Shown here one piece after another: positions 49,501-59,872 of a stretch of 64,000 bases of DNA. This DNA comes from Paratinospora sagittata (lineage: Eukaryota; Streptophyta; Magnoliopsida; Ranunculales; Menispermaceae), in contig JAYMFD010001271.1 in the NCBI GenBank assembly GCA_035771175.1, positions 1,178,001 through 1,242,000 of the forward strand, in the 5' to 3' direction. The notes under the pieces were generated by a model. It was not told the DNA's origin. It ran no database searches and saw nothing but the letters and a program-made list of their open reading frames with translations. Made by a program: the position numbers and the translations under genes. The first letter of the stretch is position 1, and every line of letters starts with the position of its first letter.

Positions 49501-51115
49501 GCAAAAATTGTTGGAAAACTCCATGGGGGACATGTATGATGATGGAATCTCGTTAGAATCGCCCTCCACGGGAAAGGTTGGAAATTACTTGCACTGAAAA
49601 ACAAGAATGAGATACTTCATGAGATCCCATTATTCGGATGTTTCGGATATTCTAAGAAATGGCTATTCTACACCCACAAATGTTATAAATGGAGTAATTG
49701 CGCCGAAGGCAAAGAATGTATGGCTACCCGGAGAAAAGAAGTTAGACCAATTACATGACAAGGCCATAAACAAGCTTTTCTGTGGTCTTTCTATCAACGA
49801 ATTGAACAGACATTGTTTCTGCAACTCTACCAAGAGGAAATGGGATAACCTAGAAGTTACTCATGAAGGCACAAAGCAAGTAAATGAAACAACGTTGAGA
49901 ATGCTGGAGTAATCCTATGATGCCTTCAGAATTAGTGAGAACGAAGACATCTCAGATGCCATAACCCGCTTTACCAAGAACATTGAAGAAATGAAGAACT
50001 GGGTGAGGAGTTCCCGCAAGGAAAAAAAGTTGGAAAATTCCTTAAGAAACATGTATGATGAAGGAAATTCTTTGAATAACCCTCCACTTTGGAAGAGTGG
50101 AAATTACTTGCACTAGAAAACAAGAATGGATACATCAAGAGATCCCATGATTCTGATGTTTGGCATATTGTAAGAAATGGTTATACTGTATCCACAGAGG
50201 TTGAAAATAGAGTAATTGTTGCGAAGGTAAAGAATCTATGGTTACCTGGAAAAAAGAAGTTAAAGCAATTAAATGAAAAGGCGATAAACATGCTTTTCGG
50301 CAGTCTTTCCATTAATGAGTTCAACAGACTCAGTACATGCGACATTCCTAAGGAGAAATGGGATAAACTAGAAGTTACTCCTAAAGGCACAAAGCAAGTA
50401 AACGAAACAAAGTTGAGAATGCCAGAGGAATCCTATGATGCCTTCAAAATTAGTGAGAACGAAGACATCTAAGATGCCATAACACGCTTCACCAAGATTA
50501 TTAAAGAGATAAAGAAGCTTGGTGAGGTGTTCCCACAATCAAAAATAGTTGGAAACTTCCATATGGGACATGTATGATGAAGGAAATTCGTTAGAATCGC
50601 CCTCTACTCTTCTAGGTTGGAAATTACTTGCGTTGAAAAACAAGAATGAGATACTTCATGAGATCCCATGATTCGGATGTTTCGGATATTCTAAGAAATG
50701 GCTATTCTACACCCACAAAGGTTTTAAATAGAGTAATTGTGCCGAAGGCAAAGAATGTATGGCTGCCCGGAGAATAGAAGTTAGACCAATTACATGACAA
50801 GGCCATAAACAAGCTTTTCTGCGGTCTTTCTATCAATGAATTCAACAGACATTATGTCTACAAGACATTATGTCTGCAACTCTGCCAAGAAGAAATGGGA
50901 TAACCTAGAAGTTACTCATGAAGGCACAAAGCAAGTAAATGAAACATCGTTGAGAATGCTCGAGGAATCCTATGATGCCTTCAGAATTAGTGAGAACAAT
51001 GACATCTCAGATGCCATAACCCGCTTTACCAAGAACATTGAAGAAATGAAGTACTGGGTGAGGCGTTCCCGCAAGGAAAAAAAGTTGGAATATTCCTTAA
51101 GAAACATGTATGATG
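40570..51115 (+). repeat. Segmental duplicate (copy 2), partner 1-10,545
   Basis: This is the right part of Block IV. Unlike copy 1 it continues through an ordinary monomer end (GGAAATTCTTTGGATTACCC) into the E monomer at 51181. It is therefore probably the unrearranged state, with copy 1 the recombinant. Confidence 0.85.
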
Positions 51116-51423
51116 AAGGAAATTCTTTGGATTACCCTTCACTTTTGAAGGGTGGAAATTACTTGCACTGGAAAACAAGAATGAGATACTTCAAGATATC
51201 TCATGATTCAGATGTTTGGCATGTTGAAAGAAATGAATATTTTGTACCCACAATGGTTGAAAATGAAGAAATTGGGGCGAAGCCAAATAATGTATGGCTA
51301 CCCGGAGAAAAGAAGTTAGAGAAAGTAAATGAAAAGGCCATAAACATGCTTTTGGGCAGTCTTTTCATTAATGAATTCAACAGACTCAGTGTCTGCAACA
51401 CTGCCAAAAGAGAAATGGGATAA
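50836..51423 (+). pseudogene. Gag relic, D into E monomer (195 codons)
   Basis: D part: YVCNSAKKKWDNLEVTHEG, NNDISDAITRFTKNIEEMKYW, KEKKLEYSLRNM. It crosses the joint in frame as YDEGNSLDYPSLLKGG with intact HWKTRMRYF, then E: DVWHVERNEYF, NVWLPGEKKLEKVNEK, LLGSLFINEFNRLSVCNTAKREMG and stop. One of the longest frames in the window, with no sign that it is expressed. Confidence 0.68.
50847..50878 (+). repeat. 16 bp tandem duplication inside a D monomer (copy 2)
   Basis: Same AGACATTATGTCTACA / AGACATTATGTCTGCA doubling as at 10,277-10,308. It is absent from the related D monomer at 56371, so it arose after that split. Confidence 0.9.
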
Positions 51424-51693
51424 CCTATCCTAAATGCACAACGCAAGTAAACGAAACAAAGTTGAGAATGCCAGAGGAATCCTATGATGCCTTCAAAATT
51501 AGTGAAAAAGAAGACATCTCAGATGCGATAACAGGTTTCACCAAGATTAGTAAAGAGGCAAAAAAGCAGGGTGAGGTGTTCCCACTAGCAAAAATAGTTG
51601 GAAAATTCCATAGGGGACATGGATGATGATGGAAATTCGTTGAATCGCACTCCACTGTTCAAAGGTGGAACTTACTTGCGCTGAAAAACAAGA

Positions 51694-52116
51694 ATGAGAT
51701 ACTTCATGAGATCCCATGATTCGGATGTTTCGGATATTGTAAGAAATGGCTATTCTGCACCCACAAAGGTTATAAATGGAGTAATTGTGCCGAAGGAAAA
51801 GAATGTATGGCTACCCAGAGAAAAGAAGTTAGACCAATTACATGACAAGGCCATAAACACACTTTTCTGCGGTCTTTCCATCAATGAATTCAACAGACAT
51901 TGTGTCTGCAACTCTGCCAAGAAAAAATGGGATAACCTAGAAGTTACTCATGAAGGCACAAAGCAAGTAAACGAAACAACGTTGAGAATGCCGGAGGAAT
52001 CCAATGATGCGTTAAGAATTAGTGAGAACGAAGACATGTCTGATGCCATAACACGCTTTACGAGGAACATTAAAGAAATGAAGAACTGGGTGAGGTGTTC
52101 CCGCAAGGAAAAATAG
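51694..52116 (+). pseudogene. Gag relic, D monomer of cassette copy 2 (140 codons)
   Basis: As at 35,065, but with FCGLSINEF, LEVTHEG and RMPEESNDAL. The Met in ENEDMSD and NDALRIS are cassette markers. Ends KNWVRCSRKEK and TAG. Confidence 0.66.
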
Positions 52117-52733
52117 TTGGAAAATTCCTTAAGAAACATGCATGATGAAGGAAATTCTTTGGATAACACTCCACTTTTGAAGGATAGAAATTACTTGGAC
52201 TGGAAAACAAGAATGAGATACTTCAAGAGATCCCATGATTTGGATGTTTGGGATATTTTAAGAAATGGCTATGCTGTACCCACAGAGGTTGAAAATTGAG
52301 TAATTTTGGCGAAGCTAAAGAATGTATGGTTACCCGGAGAAAAGAATTTTGAGCAATTAAATGAAAAAGGCGATAAACATGATTTTCGGCAGTCTTTCCA
52401 TTAATGAATTCAACAGACTCAGTACCTCCAACAATTCTAAGGAGAAATGGGATAAACTAGAAGTTACTCCTAAAGGCAGAAAGCAAGCAAACGAAACAAA
52501 GTTGAGAATGCCGGAGGAATCCTATAATGCCTTAAGAATTAGTTAGAACGAAGACATCTCGGATGGCATAACACGTTTCACCAAGATTATTAAAGAGACA
52601 AGGAAGCTGGGTGAGGTGTTCCCACCTGCAAAAATAGTTGGAAAATTCCATAGGGGACATGTATGATGAAGGAAAATCGTTGAATCGCCTTCCACTGTTC
52701 AAGGGTGGAAATTACTTGCGCTGAAAAATAAGA

Positions 52734-53186
52734 ATGAGATACTTCGTGAGATCCCATCATTCAGATGTTTTGCATATTGTAAGAAATGGCTATATTGTAG
52801 CTACAGAGGTTGAAAATAGAGTAATTGTGGCGAATGTAAAGAATGTATGGTTCCCCGGAGAAAAGAAGTTAGAGCAAGTAAATGAAATGGCCATAAACAT
52901 GCTTTTCGACAGTCGTTCCATTAATGAATTCAACAGACTTAGTACCTGCGACATTCCCAGGGAGAAATGGGATAAACTAGAAGTTACTCCTAAAGACACA
53001 AAGCAAGTAAACGAAACAAAGTTGAGAATGCCGGAGGAATCCTACGTTGCCTTCAAAATTAGTGAGAACGAAGACATCTCAGACGCCATAACACGCTTCA
53101 CCAAGATTATTAAAGAGATAAAGAAGCTTGGTGTGGTGTTCCCACAAGCAAAAATAGTTGGAAAATTCCATAGGGGACATGTTTGA
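52734..53186 (+). pseudogene. Gag relic, W monomer (150 codons)
   Basis: MRYFVRSHHSDVLHIVRNGYIVATEVENR, NVKNVWFPGEKKLEQVNE, LFDSRSINEFNRLSTCDIPREKWDKLEVTPKD, KKLGVVFPQAKIVGKFHRGHV. The first half matches the unit at 58441; the second half matches the W monomers at 53774-54813 (GVVF). Confidence 0.65.
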
Positions 53187-53254
53187 TGAAGGAATTTCGT
53201 TAGAATCGCCCTCCACTGGTCAAGGTTGGAAATTACTTGCGCTGAAAACCAAGA

Positions 53255-53821
53255 ATGAGATACTTCGTGAGATGCCATTATTCGGATGTTTCGGATATTC
53301 TAAGAAATGGCTATTCAACACCCACAAAGGTTTTAAATAGAGTAATTGTGCCGAAGGCAAAGAATGTATGGCTGCCCGGAGAAAAGAAGTTAGACCAATT
53401 ACATGACAAGGCCATAAACAAGCTTTTTTGCTGTCTTTCTATAAACGAATTGAACAGACATTGTTTCTGCAACTCTGCCAAGAAGAAATGGGATAACCTA
53501 GAAGTTACTCATGAAGGCACAAAGCAAGTAAATGAAACAACGTTGAGAATGCTGGAGCAATCCTATGATGCCTTCAGAATTAGTGAGAACGAAGACATCT
53601 CAGATGCCATAACCCGCTTTACCAAGAACATTGAAGAAATGAAGAATTGGGTGAGGAGTTCCCGCAAGGAAAAAAAGTTGGAAAATTCCTTAAGAAACAT
53701 GTATGATGAAGGAAATTCTTTGAATAACCCTCCACTTTGGAAGAGTGGAAATTACTTGCACTGGAAAACAAGAATGGATACTTCAAGAGATCCCATGATT
53801 CTGATGTTTGGCATATTGTAA
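53255..53821 (+). pseudogene. Gag relic, D into W, with CAA at the stop site (188 codons)
   Basis: D frame with LRMLEQSYDAF where Blocks I and IV have TAA, so reading continues through KEKKLENSLRNM and YDEGNSLNNPPLWKSGNYLHWKTRM into the shifted MDTSRDPMILMFGIL end. The CAA at 53,558-53,560 looks like the intermediate between GAA and TAA. Confidence 0.68.
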
Positions 53822-55235
53822 GAAATGGTTATACTGTATCCACAGAGGTTAAAAATAGAGTAATTGTTGCGAAGGTAAAGAATCTGTGGTTACCTGGAGA
53901 AAAGAAGTTAAAGCAATTAAATGAAAAGGCGATAAACATGCTTTTCAGCAGTCTTTCCATTAATGAATTCAACAGACTCAGTCCCTGCGACATTCCCAAG
54001 GAGAAATGGGATAAACTAGAAGTTACTCCTAAAGGCACAAAGCAAGTAAACGAAACAAAGTTGAGAATGCCGGAGGAATCCTACGATGCCTTCAAAATTA
54101 GTGAGAACGACGACATCTCAGATGCCATAACACGCTTCACCAAGATTATTAAAGAGATAAAGAAGCTTGGTGTGGTGTTCCCACAAGCAAAAATAGTTAG
54201 AAAATTCCATAGGGGACATGTATGATGAAGGAATTTCGTTAGAATCGCCCTCTTCTGGTCAAGGTTGGAAATTACTTGCGCTGAAAAACAAGAATGAGAT
54301 ACTTCGTGAGATGCCATTATTCGGATGTTTTGGATATTCTAAGAAATGGCTATTCTACACCCACAAAGGTTATAAATGGAGTAATTGTGCCGAAGGCAAA
54401 GAATGTATGGCTGCCGGGAGAAAAGAAGTTAGACCAATTACAGGACAAGGCCATAAACAAGCTTTTCTGCTGTCTTTCTATCAACGAATTGAACAGACAT
54501 TGTTTCTGCAACTCTGCTAAGAAGAAATGGGATAACCTAGAAGTTACTCATGAAGGCAAAAAGAAAGTAAATGAAACAACGTTGAGAATGCTGGAGTAAT
54601 CTTATGATGTTTTCAGAATTAGTGAGAACGAAGACATCTCAGATGCCATAACCCGCTTTACCAAGAACATTGAAGAAATGAAGAATTGGGTGAGGAGTTC
54701 CCGCAAGGAAAAAAAGTTGGAAAATTCCTTAAGAAACATGTATGATGAAGGAAATTCTTTGAATAACCCTCCACTTTGGAAGAGTGGAAATTACTTGCAC
54801 TGGAAAACAAGAATGGATACTTCAAGAGATCCCATGATTCTGATGTTTGGCATATCGTAAGAAATGGTTATACTGTATCCACAAAGGTTAAAAATAGAGT
54901 AATTGTTGCGAAGGTAAAGAATCTATGGTTACCTGGAGAAAAGAAGTTAAAGCAATTAAATAAAAAGGCGATAAACATGCTTTTCGGCAGTCTTTCCATT
55001 AATGAATTCAACAGACTTAGTACCTGCGACATTCCCAAGGAGAAATGGGATAAACTAGAAGTTACTCCTAAAGGCACAAAGCAAGTAAACGAAACGAAGT
55101 TGAGAATGCCGGAGGAATCCTACGATGCCTTCAAAATTAGTGAGAACGAAGACATCTCAGATGCCATAACACGCTTCACCAAGATTATTAAAGAGATAAA
55201 GAAGCTTGGTGTGGTGTTCCCACAAGCAAAAATAG

Positions 55236-55841
55236 TTGGAAAATTCCATAGGGGACATGTATGATGAAGGAATTTCGTTAGAATCGCCCTCCACTGGTCA
55301 AGGTTGGAAATTACTTGCGCTGAAAAACAAGAATGAGATACTTCGTGAGATGCCATTATTCGGATGTTTCGGAAATTCTAAGAAATGGCTATTCTACACC
55401 CACAAAGGCTATAAATGGAGTAATTGTGCCGAAGGCAAAGAATGTATGGCTGCCCGGAGAAAAGAAGTTAGACCAATTACAGACAAGGCCATAAACAAGC
55501 TTTTCTGCTATCTTTCTATCAACGAATTGAACAGACATTGTTTCTGCAACTCTGCCAAGAAGAAATGGGATAACCTAGAAGTTACTCATGAAGGCACAAA
55601 GCAAGTAAATGAAACAACGTTGAGAATGCTGGAGCAATCCTATGATGCCTTCAGAATTAGTGAGAACGAAGACATCTCAGATGCCATAACCCGCTTTACC
55701 AAGAACATTGAAGAAATGAAGAATTGGGTGAGGAGTTCCCGCAAGGAAAAAAAGTTGGAAAATTCCTTAAGAAACATGTATGATGAAGGAAATTCTTTGA
55801 ATAACCCTCCACTTTGGAAGAGTGGAAATTACTTGCACTAG
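55236..55841 (+). pseudogene. Frame-fused relic, 201 codons
   Basis: The first ~82 codons (MENSIGDMYDEGISLES to RRKEVRPIT) lie in a shifted frame. A two-base loss, ATTACAGACAAGG for ATTACATGACAAGG near 55,480, joins it to the D gag frame (DKAINKLFCYLSINELNRHCFCNS to KEKKLENSLRNM and GNYLH). CAA instead of TAA at 55,635-55,637 keeps it open. The length is therefore accidental. Confidence 0.6.
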
Positions 55842-56370
55842 AAAACAAGAATCGATACTTCAAGAGATCCCATGATTCTGATGTTTGGCATATTGTAAGA
55901 AATGGTTATACTGTATCCACAGAGGTTGAAAATAGAGTAATTGTTGCGAAGGTAAAGAATCTATGGTTACCTGGAGAAAAGAAGTTAAAGCAATTAAATG
56001 AAAAGGCGATAAACATGCTTTTCGGCAGTCTTTCCATTAATGAATTCAACAGACTTAGTACCTGCGACATTCCTAAGGAGAAATGGGATAAACTAGAAGT
56101 TACTCCTAAAGGCACAAAGCAAGTAAACGAAACAAAGTTGAGAATGCCAGAGGAATCCTATGATGCCTTCAAAATTAGTGAGAACGAAGACATCTCAGAT
56201 GCCATAACACGCTTCACCAAGATTATTAAAGAGATAAAGAAGCTGGGTGTGGTGTTCCCACAAGCAAAAATAGTTGGAAAATTCCATATGGGACATATAT
56301 GATGAAGGAAATTCGTTAGAATCGCCCTCCACTATTCAAGGTTGGAAATTACTTGCGTTGAAAAACAAGA

Positions 56371-56742
56371 ATGAGATACTTCATGAGATCCCATGATTCG
56401 GATGTTCCGGATATTCTAAGAAATGGCTATTCTACACCCACAAAGGTTATAAATAGAGTAATTGTGCTGAAGGCAAAGAATGTCTGGCTGCCCGGAGAAA
56501 AGAAGTTAGACCAATTACATGACAAGGCCATAAACAAGCTTTTCTGCGGTCTTTCTATCAATGAATTCAACAGACATTATGTCTGCAACTCTGCCAAGAA
56601 GAAATGGCATAACCTAGAAGTTACTCATGAAGGCACAAAGCAAGTAAATGAAACATCGTTGAGAATGCTCGAGGAATCCTATGATGCCTTCAGAATTAGT
56701 GAGAACAATGACATCTCAGATGCCATAACACGCTTTACCTAG
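56371..56742 (+). pseudogene. Gag relic, D monomer before cassette copy 3
   Basis: MRYFMRSHDSDVPDILRNGYST, LKAKNVWLPGEKKLDQLHDK, FCGLSINEFNRHYVCNSAKKKWHNLEVTHEG, SLRMLEES, NNDISDAITRFT and TAG. Shares HYVCNS and NND with the D monomers at 10076 and 50646 but lacks their 16 bp duplication. Confidence 0.65.
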
Positions 56743-56792
56743 AACATTAAAGAAAGAAGAACTAGGTGAGGTGTTCCCGCAAGGAGAAATAG

Positions 56793-57131
56793 TTGGAAAA
56801 TTCCTTAAGAAACATGTATGATGAAGGAAATTCTTTGGATAACCCTTCACTTTGGAAGGGTGGAAATTACTTGCACTGGAAAACAAGAATGAGATACTTC
56901 AAGATATCTCATGATTCAGATGTTTCGCATGTTGAAAGAAATGAATATTTCGTACCCACAAATGTTGAAAATGAAGAAATTGGGGCGAAGCCAAATAATT
57001 TTAGGCTACCCGGAGAAAAGAAGTTAGAGAAAGTAAATGAAAAGGCCATAAACATGCTTTTGGGCAGTCTTTTCATTAATGAATCCAACAGACTCAGTGT
57101 CTGCAACACTGCCAAAAGAGAAATGGGATAA
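56793..57131 (+). pseudogene. Gag relic, E monomer of cassette copy 3
   Basis: ENSLRNMYDEGNSLDNPSLWKGG, HWKTRMRYFKISHDSDVSHVERNEYF, NVENEEIGAKPNN, LPGEKKLEKVNEK, LLGSLFINESNRLSVCNTAKREMG and stop at the E-type frameshift. Confidence 0.65.
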
Positions 57132-57401
57132 CCTATCCTGAATGCACAACGCAAGTAAACGAAACAAAGTTGAGAATGCCAGAGGAATCCTATGATTCCT
57201 TCAAAATTAGTGAAAACGAAGACATCTCAGATGCGATAACATGTTTCACCAAGATTAGTAAAGAGGCAAAAAAGCCGGGTGAGGTGTTCCCACTAGCAAA
57301 AATAGTTGGAAAATTCCATAGAGGACATGTATGATGATGGAAATTCGTTGAATCGCACTCCACTGTTCAAAGGTGGAACTTACTTGCGCTGAAAAACAAG
57401 A

Positions 57402-57824
57402 ATGAGATACTTCATGAGATCCCATGATTCGGATGTTTCGGATATTGTAAGAAATGGCTATTCTGCACCCACAAAGGTTGTAAATGGAGTAATTGTGCCG
57501 AAGGAAAAGAATGTATTGCTACCAAGAGAAAAGAAGTTAGACCAATTACATGACAAGGCCATAAACAGGCTTTTCTGCGGTCTTTCCATCAATGAATTCA
57601 ACAGACATTGTGTCTGCAACTCTGCCAAGAAAAAATGGGATAACCTAGAAGTTACTCATGAAGGCACAAAACAAGTAAACGAGACAACGTTGAGAATGCT
57701 GGAGGAATCCAATGATGCCTTAAGAATTAGTGAGAACGAAGACATGTCAGATGCCATAACACGCTTTACCAAGAACATTAAAGAAATGAAGAACTGGGTG
57801 AGGTGTTCCCGCAAGGAAAAATAG
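57402..57824 (+). pseudogene. Gag relic, D monomer of cassette copy 3 (140 codons)
   Basis: NGYSAPTKVVNG, KEKNVLLPREKKLDQLHDK, RLFCGLSINEFNRHCVC, NDALRISENEDMSDAITRFTKNIKEMKNWVRCSRKEK and TAG. Third paralogue of the D relics at 35,065 and 51,694. Confidence 0.66.
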
Positions 57825-58507
57825 TTGGAAAATTCCTTAAGAAACATGCATGATGAAGGAAATTCTTTGAATAACCCTCCACTTTTGAAGGATGGAAATT
57901 ACTTGGACTGGAAAACAAGAATGAGATACTTCAAGAGATCCCATGATTCGGATGTTTGGCATATAGTAAGAAATGGCTATGCTGTACCCACAGAGGTTGA
58001 AAATTGAGTAATTTTGGCGAAGGTAAAGAATGTATGGTTATCCGGAGAAAAGAATTTAGAGCAATTAAATGAAAAGGCGATAAACATGATTTTCGGCAGT
58101 CTTTCCATTAATGAATTCAACGGACTCAGTACCTGCAACAATTCTAAGGAGAAATGGGATAAACTAGAAGTTACTCCTAAAGGCACAAAGCAAGCAAACG
58201 AAACAAAGTTGAGAATGCCGGAGGAATCCTATGATGCCTTAAGAATTAGTTAGAACGAAGACATCTCGGATGCCATAACACGCTTCCCCAAGATTATTAA
58301 AGAGATAAGGAAGCTGGGCGAGGTGTTCACACCAGCAAAAATAGTTGAAAAATTCCATAGGGGACATGTATGATGAAGGAAAATCGTTGAATCGCCTTCC
58401 ACTGTTCAAGGGTGGAAATTACTTGCGCTAAAAAATAAGAATGAGATACTTCGTGAGATCCCATCATTCGGATGTTTGGCATATTGTAAGAAATGGCTAT
58501 ATTGTAG

Positions 58508-58700
58508 CTACAGAGTAATTGTGGCGAATGTAAAGAATGTATGGTTCCCCGGAGAAAAGAAGTTAGAGCAATTAAATGAAAAGGCCATAAACATGCTTTT
58601 CGACAGTCGTTCCATTAATGAATTCAACAGACTTAGTACCTGCGACATTGCCAAGGAGAAATGGGATAAACTATAAGTTGCTCCTAAAGGCACAATGCCT
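58508..58700 (+). other. Two deletions within one W monomer
   Basis: At about 58,512-58,518 GCTACAGAGTAATTG lacks the 13 bases GTTGAAAATAGAG found in the sister unit at 52734; AGAG flanks the loss. At about 58,692-58,700 GGCACAATGCCTTCAG lacks about 47 bases between two ATG triplets. Both fit microhomology-mediated loss. Confidence 0.75.
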
Positions 58701-58900
58701 TCAGAATTAGTGAGAACGAAGACATCTCAGATGCCATAACACGCTTCACCAAGAATATTAAAGAAATGAAGAATTGGGTGAGGGGTTCCGACAAGGAAAA
58801 ACAGTTGGAAAATTCCTTAAGAAACATTTATGATGAAGGAAATTCTTTGAATCACCCTCCACTTTTGAAGGGTGGAAATTACTTGCACTAGAAAACAAGA

Positions 58901-59506
58901 ATGAGATACTTCATGAGCTCACATGATTCGGATGTTTGGGATATTGTAAGAAATGGCTATTCTGCACCCACAAAGGTTATAAATGGAGTAATTGGGCCGA
59001 AGGCAAAGAATGTATGGCTATCCAAAGAAAAGAAGTTAGACCAATCAAATAACAAAGCCATAAACAAGCTTTTCAGCGGTCTTTCCATCAATGAATTCAA
59101 AAGACATTGTGCCTGGAACTTTGCCAAGAAGAAATGGGATAACCTAGAAGTTACTCATGAAGACACAAAACAAGTAAACAAAACAACGTTGAGAATGCTG
59201 GAGGAATCCTATGATGCCTTTAGAATTAGTGAGAATGAAGACATCTTAGATGCCATAACACGCTTTACCAAGAACATTAAAGAAATGAAAAACTGGGTGA
59301 GGTGTTCCCGCAAGGAAAAGTGGTTGGAAAATTTCTTAAGAAACATGTATGATGAAGGAAATTCGTTGAATAACCCTCCACTTCTGAAGGGTGGAAATTA
59401 CATGCACTGGAAAACAAGAATGAGATACTTCAAGAGATCCCACGATTCGAATGTTTGGCATATTGTAAGAAATGGCTATACTGTACCCACAGAGGTTGAA
59501 AATTGA
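58901..59506 (+). pseudogene. Gag relic, D reading into W (201 codons)
   Basis: D: MRYFMSSHDSDVWDIVRNGYS, NVWLSKEKKLDQSNNK, FSGLSINEFKRHCAWNFAKKKW, KNWVRCSRKEKWLENFLRNM. It crosses the 519 bp joint in frame, YDEGNSLNNPPLLKGG, MHWKTRMRYF, DSNVWHIVRNGYTVPTEVEN, to a TGA. It is the best case of an in-frame D-W joint with the Trp codon intact. Confidence 0.7.
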
Positions 59507-59872
59507 GTAATTGTGGCGAAGGTAAAGAATGTATGGTTACTCGGAGAAAAGAAGTTAGAGCAATTAAATGAAAAGGCGAAAAACATGTTTTTCGGCAGTC
59601 TTTCCATTAATGAAGGCACAAAGCAAGTAAACGGAACAACGGTGAGAATACTGGAGGAATCCTATGATGCCGTCAGAATTTGTGAAAATGAAGACATCTG
59701 AGATGCAATAACATGCTCTACCACGAACATCAAAGAAACGAAAAACTGGGTGAGGTCTTCCCGCAAGGAAAAATAGTTGGAAAATTCTTTAAGAAACCTG
59801 TATGATGAAGGAAATTCTTTGAATAACCTTCCACTTTTGAAGGGTGGAAATTACTTGCACTGGAAAACTAGA
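59420..59872 (+). repeat. W monomer with 66 bp deletion (allele 2)
   Basis: CCATTAATGAAGGCAC at about 59,606-59,620 lacks the same 22 codons as the unit at 30984, and is again followed by VNGTTVR and ICENEDI-stop. The interval is 453 bp in both. The following unit order (W, D, W, D) is also similar. Confidence 0.82.

Larger units (their letters stand above)
36104..51180 (+). repeat. Block IV: W-D dimeric higher-order repeat array
   Basis: D at 36104, then W-D dimers with W starts 36623 B, 37662 B, 38701 A, 39739 B, 40778 A, 41816 B, 42855 A, 43893 B, 44932 A', 45971 B, 47010 A', 48049 B, 49088 A, 50126 C. D starts: 37143, 38182, 39220, 40259, 41297, 42336, 43374, 44413, 45452, 46491, 47530, 48569, 49607, 50646. 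Two B dimers stand side by side at the left end. Internal copies look identical; single changes are rare, for example ATGCAGGAG near 38,480 and CATAAACTAG near 37,307. Confidence 0.92.
51181..53254 (+). repeat. E-D-W-W cassette, copy 2
   Basis: E (513 bp), D with NDALRIS and ENEDMSD, W with NNSKEKW and ISYDALRIS-type end with TAG, W with NGYIVATEVENR and DSRS. Matches 56,889-58,900 at an offset of 5,708 bp. Confidence 0.83.
53255..56888 (+). repeat. Diverged D-W units flanking Block IV on the right
   Basis: Four D and three W monomers with higher-order repeat markers (TGGATAC deletion, NELNRHCFCNS, GVVFPQ). Each unit has private changes. They resemble an unamplified version of the Block IV dimer between two copies of the E-D-W-W cassette. 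Confidence 0.78.
56889..58900 (+). repeat. E-D-W-W cassette, copy 3
   Basis: Same order and markers as copy 2. Its last W (58441) is 460 bp because of two deletions, at about 58,516 and 58,696. Confidence 0.82.

Noticed and set aside
36104..51180. Inverted or palindromic organisation of the dimer arrays
   Set aside because: All monomers in both arrays, and everywhere else in the window, read in the + direction; no reversed monomer was seen.
55236..55841. 201-codon frame as a novel protein
   Set aside because: It joins an out-of-frame half to a gag half through a two-base deletion, so its length is accidental.
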